64,000 nucleotides of DNA from JAKLIX01 sp964605655. GTDB lineage: Bacteria; Bacteroidota; Bacteroidia; Bacteroidales; CAIXZF01. Under the pieces are notes generated by a model, which was given only the letters and a program-made list of their open reading frames with translations, was not told the DNA's origin and made no database searches. The stretch's first letter is position 1. Each line of letters starts with the position of its first letter. Below, one piece after another: positions 44,992 through 54,324 of the stretch. The stretch spans positions 1 through 64,000 of the forward strand of contig CAZSDK010000004.1 of the NCBI GenBank assembly GCA_964605655.1, in the 5' to 3' direction. A program made the translations under genes and the position numbers.

Positions 44992-45834
44992 ATGAAATTG
45001 AGCCTTCAGGTACACTTGCATGAAAGAAGCGGATTCTGTCACGGAGTGGCAGATGCTGTTTTGATGGCGGAGACCCTTTTGGAGCAAGGACATGATGTTT
45101 ATTGTGTGGGAAATATTGTTCATAACCCAGAGGAAGTCAGGAGGTTGGAGCTGAAAGGCCTGAGGACTGTCACCCGGGAGGACTTGCTTAATCTGAAGGG
45201 AAAGACGGTTTTGTTCCGGGCGCACGGGGAGCCTCCTCCGACTTATAATTCAGTGAAGGAAGGAGGTCACCAGCTTTTTGACGGCACCTGTAAGGTAGTG
45301 CTGAAGTTGCAGGAACGCATAAGGAAAGCCCTGGCGCAGGGTGAATTTGTCATCCTTTTCGGCAATCCGGCCCACCCCGAAGTGATCAGCCTGGCAGGGC
45401 AGGGGAAGGTCATGGTGGTGAATGGTACTGCTGATCTCAATAGCCAGGTCCTTCCTCCCGAAGTGACTTTATTCAGCCAAACCACCAAAAGCATTGCTTC
45501 TTTTCGGGAGGTTGCCGAAGCCTTGAGAGAAAAGGGAATCAGGGTGAAGGTCCGCGATACCATCTGCCGTCAGGTCTCAGGGAGAGAGGAAAACCTTGCA
45601 GAATTTGCCTCTCAGCAGGATGTGGTCGTTTTTGTGGCCGGCAAAGAATCCAGCAACGGGAAAGTGCTGTTTGGCTTTTGCCAGTCATCCAATCCTAGGT
45701 CCTATTTTATTTCTTATCCGGATGAAATACAGCATTCCTGGTTCAGTCATGGGCAGAAAGTCGGCGTAGCCGGTGCCACCAGCACCCCCCTCTGGCTGAT
45801 ACAAAGGGTAAAGGAACATCTCCAATCTCTCTGA
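44992..45834 (+). CDS. ispH: 4-hydroxy-3-methylbut-2-enyl diphosphate reductase
   Basis: The last step of the MEP pathway, making IPP and DMAPP. The 280-residue [4Fe-4S] enzyme has the three cluster Cys: Cys16 (GFCHGV), Cys100 (DGTCKVV) and Cys192 (DTICRQV), plus the substrate-binding His residues in NIVHNPEEV, FRAHGE and NPAHPEV and the end motif AGATSTP. It is 46 bases after crtYcd in the same direction, so isoprene supply is placed with carotenoid synthesis. The Bacteroidota form is often fused or clustered with cmk; this one stands alone. Confidence 0.94.
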   Translation: MKLSLQVHLHERSGFCHGVADAVLMAETLLEQGHDVYCVGNIVHNPEEVRRLELKGLRTVTREDLLNLKGKTVLFRAHGEPPPTYNSVKEGGHQLFDGTCKVVLKLQERIRKALAQGEFVILFGNPAHPEVISLAGQGKVMVVNGTADLNSQVLPPEVTLFSQTTKSIASFREVAEALREKGIRVKVRDTICRQVSGREENLAEFASQQDVVVFVAGKESSNGKVLFGFCQSSNPRSYFISYPDEIQHSWFSHGQKVGVAGATSTPLWLIQRVKEHLQSL

Positions 45835-45934
45835 CGGTCAGGAACCATCAGCGATACAGCTTCATCATAGATCAACGTTCTCATTCCTTTTCAGTATCGG
45901 TTGATCAAGATAAATTTAGTTTCTGTCGATTTTT

Positions 45935-45967
45935 CTTGTATTGTCACGGAGTTGTGCCTATATTTAC
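45935..45967 (+). promoter_or_regulatory. candidate promoter of the T9SS gene at 46 kb
   Basis: CTTG (45935-45938), 20 bases, then TATATTTAC (45959-45967). The same boxes with the same spacing occur at 18-50. The predicted start near 45971 leaves a leader of about 37 bases. The rest of the 173-base gap after ispH shows nothing clear. Confidence 0.45.
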
Positions 45968-46007
45968 ATGATAAATATTTAAAGGTTTTATTATTAATTC
46001 TGAAATC

Positions 46008-47744
46008 ATGAAAAAGATCATCACTTTCCTGACTTTGCTTTTATATGTCCCACTGGCATTCTCACAATGGAGTACCGATCCCGGTGTGAACAACCTGGTG
46101 GCGGGGATTCCTACCGACGAAGTGGTGCCACAGGTTGCCACAGCCGGCAACGGAAATACTTATATAGCCTGGTATTCTCTCGAAGGAGGAAATTATAACG
46201 TCAGGATGCAACTGTATGACGTACAGGGTAATGAGCTCTGGGCCTCCGGCGGCCTGCTCGTCAGTAGCCACCCCTCCGAAACCTGGGTGACCGACTTTAA
46301 ACTGTCTACCGACAAGGAGAATTGTGCCATCGTGGGTTTTCATGATATACGTAATGGCAACAGCAATATTCATGTGTATCGCATCGGTCCCACCGGCCAG
46401 TTTTTCTGGGGTGTAAACGGGCTCAGCCTGTCGAACAATACGGCTTTCGAGCCTTACCCGTTTATTGCCGTCACCGACAACAACGACGTGGTGTTTGCCT
46501 GGGAAAGCCAGGATACTGCAGGAAAGAGCATCATCCGGATGCAGCGTGTGGCTCCCGACAGCACCCGTTTATGGGGGCCTGACGGCATCATCTTTCAGAG
46601 CGCCACCAGCAACGAAAATTATATTTGGCCGGAACTGGTGCCCGGTAACAACAACTCCGCAATCCTTGTATTCCACAAGAGGACTGGGAGCTGGATGAAC
46701 GCCAAGGACCTGTATGCGCAGAAATTTGATCTTAATGGTGCGCCTGTATGGGCTAACGATGTGCCTGTGTATGTCGGTCCCGGAATACCCATCATCCCAC
46801 AGACCTGCGTGGAACCCGACTCATTGGGGGGTGCAGTGGTTTGCTGGCACGATACCCGCGCCGGTAATGGAATGTTCAATGTTTATGTTCAACATATTCA
46901 GGCAAACGGGACCCTGGTGATGCCTGCCGGCGGCGTGGCCGTCAGCACCGGCGGAAGCTTTATCCAGATGAATCCTTCGATGACCTATCTGCCTGCTACC
47001 CAGGATATCTATGCCTTCTTCGATGTGGAAGACCCGGGACAAAGCAGCTGGGGACTTTCCGGACAAAAAATCAATAACTTAGGTCAGTTGGTATGGACTA
47101 ACAATATGTTAACACTGTTACCGGTTGGTAATATCCTTATCGATGCCATCTTCACCAGGAGGTCGGTGAACCAGGTCCTGGTCACCTATCAGTATTACGA
47201 TTTCACCAACAATCAGAACTCCAGGATCCTTGCCACCCTGTTGAACGACCAGGGACAGCCAGTCTGGAATCCATCAGTTACGACAATTTGTAATGTTGAT
47301 AGCACCAAAGGGCACCAGGTGACCGGCTATTACAGCCATCATCAGTGGGTGCTGGCCTGGGAGGACAGTCGCAACGGCAATCCCGACCTTTATGCACAGA
47401 ACATCCTTATCAATGGAGCCCTGGGACCTTATCCCATGGGTATAGATCATTTAGCCGTATGCGGATCGCATACGGCCACAATAATGATTACCCCGAATCC
47501 TGTTACCGACAACAGCCTCATTTATTTCAAGGGTACAAAAGGTGAGAAAGCCACCATCAATTGTTATAACCTTGTGGGAGAGAAAGTAGGGGTTCTGTTC
47601 TCAGGAAATCTGACAGGCGAGGAACAAAACCTCAGATGGAACCTGGGAGACCAGAATACCTCCCGACTTCCATCAGGCTTGTATTTCCTTGAGATGAAAA
47701 GTACTCATTCCAGTGAGACCATCAAAGTGGTTGTGAAGGAATAG
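46008..47744 (+). CDS. exported beta-propeller-like protein with T9SS sorting domain
   Basis: A 578-residue exported protein. A signal peptide (MKKIITFLTLLLYVPLAFSQ) is followed by repeated units of about 50-60 residues with patterns such as TYIAWYSLEGGNYNVRMQ, CAIVGFHDIRNGNSNIHVY, VVFAWESQD and VVCWHDTRAGNGMFNVYVQ, which suggest propeller blades with exposed D-x-R-x-G-N loops. Residues 490-578 form the T9SS sorting domain (ITPNPVTDNSLIYF, YNLVGEKVG, GLYFLEMKS, IKVVVKE). It ends 3 bases from the convergent GH92 gene. Its role is unknown; its repeat is shared with many Bacteroidota surface proteins. Confidence 0.8.
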   Translation: MKKIITFLTLLLYVPLAFSQWSTDPGVNNLVAGIPTDEVVPQVATAGNGNTYIAWYSLEGGNYNVRMQLYDVQGNELWASGGLLVSSHPSETWVTDFKLSTDKENCAIVGFHDIRNGNSNIHVYRIGPTGQFFWGVNGLSLSNNTAFEPYPFIAVTDNNDVVFAWESQDTAGKSIIRMQRVAPDSTRLWGPDGIIFQSATSNENYIWPELVPGNNNSAILVFHKRTGSWMNAKDLYAQKFDLNGAPVWANDVPVYVGPGIPIIPQTCVEPDSLGGAVVCWHDTRAGNGMFNVYVQHIQANGTLVMPAGGVAVSTGGSFIQMNPSMTYLPATQDIYAFFDVEDPGQSSWGLSGQKINNLGQLVWTNNMLTLLPVGNILIDAIFTRRSVNQVLVTYQYYDFTNNQNSRILATLLNDQGQPVWNPSVTTICNVDSTKGHQVTGYYSHHQWVLAWEDSRNGNPDLYAQNILINGALGPYPMGIDHLAVCGSHTATIMITPNPVTDNSLIYFKGTKGEKATINCYNLVGEKVGVLFSGNLTGEEQNLRWNLGDQNTSRLPSGLYFLEMKSTHSSETIKVVVKE

Positions 47745-47747
47745 CGG

Positions 47748-50672
47748 TCATTCTATACTGATCTCATCCACAAACAGGTGGGAGTCTTCTCCGGCTCCGG
47801 GATGCCAGGAAGGGATCTTGCCGTATTTCAATGCTTTGATCCTGACGAACCTGGCCTCGCCCTGCCATTCTGTTGAGAACTCTTTTATCTGGATCACATA
47901 ATCGGTATCGGCAACTTCCGGTCTGAGCGTTTTTAGGGTCTTGAAATTTTTACCGTCCTCGGATACTGCGATGGAAACTTCCTTGGGAAACCAGATCCAG
48001 GAATTGACATCCTGGAGAAAGCCCACGGAAATTTTCTTCACCTCCTGCATTTTACCCAGGTCGACGACAGCCTCTATATCCGTGTTCAGGTATCCCTGCC
48101 AGTTGCCAAGCCTCCAGTTGGTCGTACCCCTGATCCCGTCGATGAGGCCATCCGGTCCGCCGGCCGTGTATTGATTTTCATAGCTGCTGTTCAGACTGAC
48201 CGATCTGCCTGACGGGATCAAAAGGTAGCGGGCCTCGGTCGTTCTGCTGAAACCAAGGCTCTTGCTGTAAGCCCTGGCTTTGATGGTACTGTTTTCCTTC
48301 ACCAGTAAAGGACGGGAGTATAAGGGGCTGTTCTGATCGGGTTCCTTGCCGTTGGTGGTGTAATAGATGGTAGCATCGGGCATCACATCTTTCAGTTGTA
48401 TGAGGAGTGAATCCTTGAAAGTCCGGGCAGAGGTGCTCATATACGGTACCGGCATGATCAGTGACTCATGTATCCTGGTCTTTGGGATGTCGTAATCAGT
48501 ACTTCCCCAGTTTTTATTGGGTTTTGGACCCATGATGAACTCCAGCGTTCCTCCCTTCCGTATCATCTCGTGGGTGATGAAGCAGCGGTCATATTTGGTG
48601 CCATTCCAGGTGGCAGACTGAATAAAACAGTTTTGAGGGCTCAACTGCTCCGCTTTGATGATGAAGTCAGCACCGTTTTCCTGGTGGAGCGTGGTTTTTC
48701 CGAACAAAGGGGTACCAATGGCATACTCGTTCTGTCCCGGACATACCGGGTAAAATCCCATGGCACTGAAGACAAGCCAGGCCGACATCTGTCCGCAATC
48801 TTCATTGCCAATCAACCCATCCGGCTGGTTTTTATAAAATTCCTTCACAATTTGGTGCACTTTTTCCTGTGTTTTCCAGGCTTGTCCTACATAATTATAC
48901 AGGTAGGCCATGTGATGGGAGGGTTCATTTCCGTGGGCGTACTGACCGATGAGTCCGGAAATGTCGGCCTGGTTTCTCCCCGACATTTTATCGGAGGCAG
49001 AGAACAATGAATCAAGCCTGCCGGCAAGTTTTTGTCTGCTACCTAGCAGCGATGCCAGTCCGCTGATATCCTGCGGGACATAAAAACTGTACTGCCATGA
49101 ATTCGCCTCTGTATAGTGGTTGTTCACCTCAGCCGGGTCAAAAGGCGAGAGCCATCCTCCGTTGATTTTGGGTCTCATGAAACCCGTGCCAGGGTCAAAA
49201 AGGTTTTTAAAGGATTGCGCCCTGACCAGGTAATCGCCGTATTCCTTCTGACGGCCCATGGCTTTGGCTACCTGGGCGATGCACCAGTCATCGTAAGCAT
49301 ATTCCAGTGTCTTGGAAACCGATTCATGTTCCAGGTCCCCAGGTATATATCCATATTGCCGATACCAGGGAAGTCCGTAGAGATCGGTCTGGGATGAATA
49401 CATCATGGCTTCCAGCGCCAGCCCGGGGTCGTATCCCCTGATCCCTTTGATAAAGGCATCAGCAATCACCGGTACGGCATGATAACCGATCATACAAAAG
49501 GTCTCGTTGGCCGACAGTTCCCAAACCGGGAGCAGTCCGCCTTCCTTGTACTGGTGCAGAAAGGTCTGAATGAAGTCATTCGTTCTTTTTTCATCAAGGA
49601 GTGTGAAAAGAGGATGGGCAGCACGATAGGTGTCCCAAAGAGAGAACACAGTATAATAATTAAACCCCTTTGCTTTATGAACTTTAAAATCTCTGCCCAG
49701 GTAACTGCTGTCGGTATCCATATACAGGTTAGGGCATAACATACTATGATACAGGGCTGTATAAAACTTGATAAAGTCATCTTCATTGCCTCCCTCCACG
49801 CTGATCTTTTTCAACTCACGATTCCAGCTGGAACGGGCTGCTGCCGCAACAGCATCGAAATCCCAATCTGACGTCTCTAATTCCAGGTTTCTGACAGCTC
49901 CCTCTTCACTGACCGCAGAGAGTGCTACTTTTATGATCAGGGGTTTGCTGGCCGGGTTTCCAAACCTGACACAGGCTTTGACATTCTCGCCATTGGCTTC
50001 CCCTTCACCCTCCTGATCCTTGTCGTTCACCGCCAGGATCGCTTTCCCGAAAGGCTGTGAAAAGCGGATGACAAAGTACACCACCTGGTTCTCGGCCCAG
50101 GCTTTGCTTCTTCTCATTCCCCTGATCTCCTGATTGTTGATTACCCTGATCCTGGATTCAATGACCGGGTCACGGTGTTTCAGGTCGATGATCACGTTGG
50201 CCTGGCCCTGGGCCGGGAAAGTGTACCGGTGAAGACCTACCCTTGGAGTGGCCGTGAGTTCAGCATAGATGTCATACTTATCAAGAACTACCTGGTACAG
50301 ACCTGCACTGGCTTTCTCCCGGAGGTGACTGAAACCCGAGGCATACTGCTCCTGCTGCCACTTCACGGGTCCGGTGGTCGGGATGAGAAGAACATCGCAA
50401 TAATCCGGGACCCCGGTACCGCTCAGGTGCGTATGTGAAAAACCGTACAGGAGGCTGTCGGAGTAATGATATCCGGAGCACCCGTCCCAACCGCTGAGGC
50501 GGGTATCGGGGCTTATTTGTAGCATACCAAAGGGGAGCTGCACTCCCGGATAAGTATGCCCGTGACCTCCCGTACCTATCAAAGGGTTCACATAAGCTGC
50601 CGGTTCAATAGATTGTCCCTGAAGCCGGAAGAGTTGCACAGCAATGGCGAAGAGAAGTAGATAGTGCTTCAT
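47748..50672 (-). CDS. GH92 alpha-mannosidase with hexosaminidase C-like and F5/8 domains
   Basis: An exported calcium-dependent exo-alpha-mannosidase of 974 residues; GH92 enzymes trim mannose from the outer arms of N-glycans. A signal peptide (1-19) is followed by the GH92 start VNPLIGTGGHGHTYPGVQLPFGM, and the catalytic barrel has HYTEANSWQY (general acid region) and GNEPSHHMAYLYNY (base region). After about residue 735 come a chitobiase/hexosaminidase C-terminal-like domain (IYYTTNGKEPDQNSPLYS) and an F5/8 type C sugar-binding domain (about 830-974). It is the last gene of the glycan operon, 36 bases after the EEP gene. Which mannose linkage it prefers cannot be told. Confidence 0.92.
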   Translation of the reverse strand: MKHYLLLFAIAVQLFRLQGQSIEPAAYVNPLIGTGGHGHTYPGVQLPFGMLQISPDTRLSGWDGCSGYHYSDSLLYGFSHTHLSGTGVPDYCDVLLIPTTGPVKWQQEQYASGFSHLREKASAGLYQVVLDKYDIYAELTATPRVGLHRYTFPAQGQANVIIDLKHRDPVIESRIRVINNQEIRGMRRSKAWAENQVVYFVIRFSQPFGKAILAVNDKDQEGEGEANGENVKACVRFGNPASKPLIIKVALSAVSEEGAVRNLELETSDWDFDAVAAAARSSWNRELKKISVEGGNEDDFIKFYTALYHSMLCPNLYMDTDSSYLGRDFKVHKAKGFNYYTVFSLWDTYRAAHPLFTLLDEKRTNDFIQTFLHQYKEGGLLPVWELSANETFCMIGYHAVPVIADAFIKGIRGYDPGLALEAMMYSSQTDLYGLPWYRQYGYIPGDLEHESVSKTLEYAYDDWCIAQVAKAMGRQKEYGDYLVRAQSFKNLFDPGTGFMRPKINGGWLSPFDPAEVNNHYTEANSWQYSFYVPQDISGLASLLGSRQKLAGRLDSLFSASDKMSGRNQADISGLIGQYAHGNEPSHHMAYLYNYVGQAWKTQEKVHQIVKEFYKNQPDGLIGNEDCGQMSAWLVFSAMGFYPVCPGQNEYAIGTPLFGKTTLHQENGADFIIKAEQLSPQNCFIQSATWNGTKYDRCFITHEMIRKGGTLEFIMGPKPNKNWGSTDYDIPKTRIHESLIMPVPYMSTSARTFKDSLLIQLKDVMPDATIYYTTNGKEPDQNSPLYSRPLLVKENSTIKARAYSKSLGFSRTTEARYLLIPSGRSVSLNSSYENQYTAGGPDGLIDGIRGTTNWRLGNWQGYLNTDIEAVVDLGKMQEVKKISVGFLQDVNSWIWFPKEVSIAVSEDGKNFKTLKTLRPEVADTDYVIQIKEFSTEWQGEARFVRIKALKYGKIPSWHPGAGEDSHLFVDEISIE

Positions 50673-50708
50673 GATCAGTCAAATAAGGAAGTTACGAAGG
50701 TAGTGATT

Positions 50709-51575
50709 TTAGGGTGCCATGGTCATGACCACCTTTACGGGAAGATGATCGGAATAATACCTTCCATCCTGTGAATCACAAAGTATCTGATAAGTGCTTA
50801 CCTTGAAATGCCACGTCACCAGGATATGGTCAATCAGTTCTCCCGGGATGGCATTAACCGAAAACGTGGTATAACTGTGCGGTGCACCCGAAACATCATT
50901 AGCTAGGGAGCGTGAGTCAAACAAGCGTAATCCTTTGACAGGGGACATCAGCTTTTTCATAGACTTAGTGTTGATGCCGCAGTTAAAGTCACCGGTCACG
51001 ATCACTGCCTGCCCTGGAGCAAGGCGCCGCAGGCTGTCTTTCACCAGCTTGGCGCTCTGTATCCTGGCTTTTTCACCCACATGGTCGAAATGGGTGTTCA
51101 GGACAAGAAGACTGTTTCCTGTCTTTTTATCGGTAAGCTTCACCCAGGTGGCGATACGTGTACAAGCGGCATCCCAGCCCATGCTCCCTGCCCTGGAAGG
51201 CGTGGGTGACAGCCAGAACCAACCACCGCCGGTCTTCTCGTACCGGTCTTTTTGATAGAAAATAGCTGCGTATTCCCCTTTGGTCTTTCCATCATCTCTC
51301 CCAACACCGAATGATTGATACTCAGGGAAATATCCTTCCAGGTCCTGCATCTGGTTGAACAGCGCTTCCTGAACACAGAAAATGTTGGGCCCTTCTTTAC
51401 GGATCAATCCCATGAGTTTATCTTTTCTTTCTTTCCAGGCATTCACGCCATCGTCAGGGTTGTCATAACGGATGTTATAAGTAAGGACCGTGGTGGTCTG
51501 GGCAAAGACCGGACCGGTAAGCAATATGCATACGGTGATGATCATCCATTTGTTAGCACAGAATGAGTTTTTCAT
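50709..51575 (-). CDS. secreted endonuclease/exonuclease/phosphatase-family hydrolase
   Basis: A 288-residue exported protein of the EEP metal-dependent fold. After a signal peptide (IITVCILLTGPVFAQ) it has TYNIRYDNPDDGVNAW, CVQEAL (metal-binding Glu), LNTHFDHVGEKAR, VTGDFN and the closing SDHLPVKVVM with the catalytic His. This subfamily is common next to glycosidase genes of Bacteroidota and is usually thought to act on phosphoesters of sugars or lipids, not DNA. A role in removing phosphate from mannose-phosphate glycans would fit the locus but is inference. Confidence 0.82.
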   Translation of the reverse strand: MKNSFCANKWMIITVCILLTGPVFAQTTTVLTYNIRYDNPDDGVNAWKERKDKLMGLIRKEGPNIFCVQEALFNQMQDLEGYFPEYQSFGVGRDDGKTKGEYAAIFYQKDRYEKTGGGWFWLSPTPSRAGSMGWDAACTRIATWVKLTDKKTGNSLLVLNTHFDHVGEKARIQSAKLVKDSLRRLAPGQAVIVTGDFNCGINTKSMKKLMSPVKGLRLFDSRSLANDVSGAPHSYTTFSVNAIPGELIDHILVTWHFKVSTYQILCDSQDGRYYSDHLPVKVVMTMAP

Positions 51576-51620
51576 TTATCGGGTTGTTGATAGTTATGTT
51601 TTTCACAATCAATTGTATAC

Positions 51621-51674
51621 TACCTCACCCCCCAGCCCCCTCTCCACACGGAGAGGGGGCTGGGGGGTGAGGTA
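51621..51674. repeat. 25-bp perfect GC-rich inverted repeat (REP/MITE-like)
   Basis: Arms 51621-51645 and 51650-51674 are exact reverse complements around the loop ACAC. Runs of C (CACCCCCCAGCCCCCTCTCC) face runs of G. It lies in the 216-base gap between the GH2 and EEP genes. It has the look of dispersed extragenic palindromes. It could end transcription or stabilise an mRNA end, but it has no T-run. Confidence 0.75.
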
Positions 51675-51722
51675 AGTAATTATATATCATTGTGTTAATA
51701 ATATTTGAACAAGAATTTTATT

Positions 51723-51746
51723 CCCTTCCCCCAGTTGGGGGAAGGG
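51723..51746. repeat. second C/G-rich inverted repeat in the same gap
   Basis: CCCTTCCCCC (51723-51732) and GGGGGAAGGG (51737-51746) around AGTT, followed by more G-rich sequence to 51760. It resembles the first repeat in composition but is shorter and has a different sequence. Confidence 0.6.
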
Positions 51747-51791
51747 GTAGGGAAGGGGGCAATAAAATCCGGCGATATAAAGTCATCCATA

Positions 51792-54317
51792 TCAGTATAT
51801 ATTTCCCAGGCTCATCGTCTTCAGTGATCGCATCATCTTTTCAAGAGAAAGGGAGCAGCGACACTGCACTTCTTTCTTTTCTTCCGGGACCAGGTCAAAA
51901 TTATTGTCACTGAACCAGGCATCACCCTGGTCTAGGTACAGGTGCAGGTTTTTGACCAGGGAATGGCCCGTGAGGACGATGGTATAACGGTCCTTGCCAT
52001 TCTGCCTGATGTCGATGGAAACATTGTGGGTCAGCTTCAGTTGCCTGGGCGACAGGAAATAGTAATCATTGAAATGTTCATACCCCCTGTCATCCCAAAA
52101 TCTGGCATGCAATACACAATGGTCTCTTCCGAATACTTCCAGTTGTTTGGCATAATCTTGCTTGGCAAGGGTAATGATCGTGTTTTTGCTGTCTTCGATC
52201 TCGATATTTCGGAATGCTCTCATAAACAGCATATTCCCATTGAAGGTGAACATTTTGATTTCCATCTGCCCTCCTTCCATCTTTCTTCCTGAATCGTTGA
52301 TAAGACAGATGCTTATGTCGTCTGATGCCTCTTTGACCATGGAGACAAGAATGGGATCAAAGGCTTTTTTCACGGCGTACTGCATTGATTTCCACCTCCC
52401 CTGCCAGTCCCTGCCTGAAGCCGTTATACCTGGCCAGCAATCATTGAACTGCCAGTATAGGATACCGGCACCCTGCTGCTTGTCCCTTCTGAACATTTCT
52501 ATATTTTGTCTGGCATTCTCTGCCTGGTAGCATTGGCTCACATAGACATACTCGGGGAGGGTCTTCGGTAAATGATATTCGATACTCATCTCCTTTTGAA
52601 GCGCTTCATAACCGCCGGCATTCTTCTGGTGGGTATTCATGACACCGGAGCCGAGATAATTATCGGCCCTTTCAATAAATCCGTCGATGGTGTTGATGTC
52701 AGGAAGTCCCTGAAACATAAAGCTAGCAATGGAGGTGACTCCTTTTGTCGTATATTTCCCTTTTTCACCGGTGGGCAGCCAGGTCTCCCATTTTTGTTGA
52801 ACGGAACCAGCCGGCGATTTGTCCGGGTTTAAAGAACCGTTACCTGATAATAAATACGGTCTGCCTGGATCCAGTTCTTCAATCAGTGAAGGAATCAGTT
52901 CCCGGAACAGGGCATCCTGGTTTTTAACCTGGGATATAGAATCGGCTGCAGACTGTAGACTGTCTTTCATGATGATGCCGGTCATCAGAGCCTCCCCGGC
53001 GTCGCCGTTGCCCGACCAAAGCAGAAGACTCGGATGGTTTCTGATCCTGATGATATTATCCGTGATCTCCTCTTTCGCCTGATCAAGAAATGCTTTATCA
53101 GAAGGAAGGGGCCCTCCGGTGAACATGAGGTCCTGCCAGACCAGTAGACCATACCGGTCACAGAGATCAAAAAACAGGTCATTGGGGTAGACTCCTCCGC
53201 CCCAGACTCTGAGGACGTTACAATTACTGGCTTTGGCATCCAGGAGGAGAGAATCATATATGGCCGAATCTGTCCGAGGAAGGAAACAGTCAGGAGGGAT
53301 ATAAACCGCTCCCTTTAAGAATACCGGGACTCCATTGACAAGAAAATGAAGCGATGACGGAGTGCTGTCTTGCCCCTCTGCCAAAGAAACAGTTCTGAAA
53401 CCAACGTTGACGGTGGCTGTACTGAGAGTCTCCTTTCCCTGGCAGAGCTCCACTTTGAAGGGATACAGGTGGGCTTCACCCAGGCCGTTGGGCCACCAGA
53501 GTCTCGGGTTAACTAATCCAAGACGAGCCTGATATGGATTCTCCCCTTTTGATATCTGCAAGGTTTTTTCCAAACGAAGTCCTGGTTCATCCGCACTGGT
53601 GATCCTGAGAGTGACTCCCGTTTTCTTTATCGAATAGATGCTGATATTAAAATCAACGTAGGCGGAGTCACGGTTAACCAAGGTGGGTGTGGCCTGAAGA
53701 TGGGCGATCTCAGCCTGCTGAATGAACTTCAGATAAACGGGTTGCCAAATTCCGCATGTGACCAGCCTCGGGCCTCCTGCCCAACCAAAATGGTAAGAAG
53801 CTTTCCTTATATTTTGAGGATGATAGCCGGCTGGTGCAGAAGATGACCCTCTCGTCTGTTTCGACATTTCTTTCACAACCGGGAAGAAGTGGACCTCCAG
53901 CCTGTTTTTTCCCGGGACCAGGTATTTCTTTACACCTAAGCTCCATTCCCTGAACATATTGTTGGCAGTTAACAAGGCTTTGTCGTTTAACCTGATATCT
54001 GCATAAGTATCCAACCCTTTCATTACCAGGTTGATGGTGTTGGTTTGGCACTGGGAGGCGGTCAGGACAAAATCACAACGATACACCCATTCTTCATTTT
54101 CAATCCACTGCACCGACTTTTCATTATCTCCGTAAAACGGATCTGAAATGATCCCGGTACGAACAATATCCGTATGGGCCGTCCCGGGCACTTTTACCTG
54201 GTACCAGTTGGTATCGGGTCCATGACGGAATTTCCAGTTTTCTAAATGAACCACCTGGGCTTCAGCAAAGAAGATATAAAAGGATGTCAGGAAGAACAAT
54301 AACAAAAATCGTTTCAT
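51792..54317 (-). CDS. GH2 beta-mannosidase-like protein lacking both catalytic glutamates
   Basis: An exported protein of 841 residues with the full GH2 beta-mannosidase layout: signal peptide (1-20), jelly-roll domain (NWYQVKVPGTAHTDIV, NDKALLTANNMFREW), Ig-like domain, and a barrel with RVWGGGVYPNDLFFDLCD, LVWQDLMF, IRNHPSLLLWSGNGD and YWQFNDCWP, all strongly family-like. The acid/base, usually the Glu of W-C-G-N-N-E, is Asp439 (WSGNGD; codon GAC at 53003-53001). The nucleophile, usually the Glu of S-E-F/Y-G-x-Q, is Ser532 (ASFMFQ; codon AGC at 52724-52722). The frame is otherwise intact, so this looks like a pseudoenzyme or an altered mechanism, not decay. It stands between cutC (7 bases) and the hairpin-bearing gap. 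Confidence 0.88.
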   Translation of the reverse strand: MKRFLLLFFLTSFYIFFAEAQVVHLENWKFRHGPDTNWYQVKVPGTAHTDIVRTGIISDPFYGDNEKSVQWIENEEWVYRCDFVLTASQCQTNTINLVMKGLDTYADIRLNDKALLTANNMFREWSLGVKKYLVPGKNRLEVHFFPVVKEMSKQTRGSSSAPAGYHPQNIRKASYHFGWAGGPRLVTCGIWQPVYLKFIQQAEIAHLQATPTLVNRDSAYVDFNISIYSIKKTGVTLRITSADEPGLRLEKTLQISKGENPYQARLGLVNPRLWWPNGLGEAHLYPFKVELCQGKETLSTATVNVGFRTVSLAEGQDSTPSSLHFLVNGVPVFLKGAVYIPPDCFLPRTDSAIYDSLLLDAKASNCNVLRVWGGGVYPNDLFFDLCDRYGLLVWQDLMFTGGPLPSDKAFLDQAKEEITDNIIRIRNHPSLLLWSGNGDAGEALMTGIIMKDSLQSAADSISQVKNQDALFRELIPSLIEELDPGRPYLLSGNGSLNPDKSPAGSVQQKWETWLPTGEKGKYTTKGVTSIASFMFQGLPDINTIDGFIERADNYLGSGVMNTHQKNAGGYEALQKEMSIEYHLPKTLPEYVYVSQCYQAENARQNIEMFRRDKQQGAGILYWQFNDCWPGITASGRDWQGRWKSMQYAVKKAFDPILVSMVKEASDDISICLINDSGRKMEGGQMEIKMFTFNGNMLFMRAFRNIEIEDSKNTIITLAKQDYAKQLEVFGRDHCVLHARFWDDRGYEHFNDYYFLSPRQLKLTHNVSIDIRQNGKDRYTIVLTGHSLVKNLHLYLDQGDAWFSDNNFDLVPEEKKEVQCRCSLSLEKMMRSLKTMSLGNIY

Positions 54318-54324
54318 AATATTA

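Noticed and set aside
51621..51760. A CRISPR array
   Set aside because: Only two different palindromes; no direct repeats with spacers and no cas genes.
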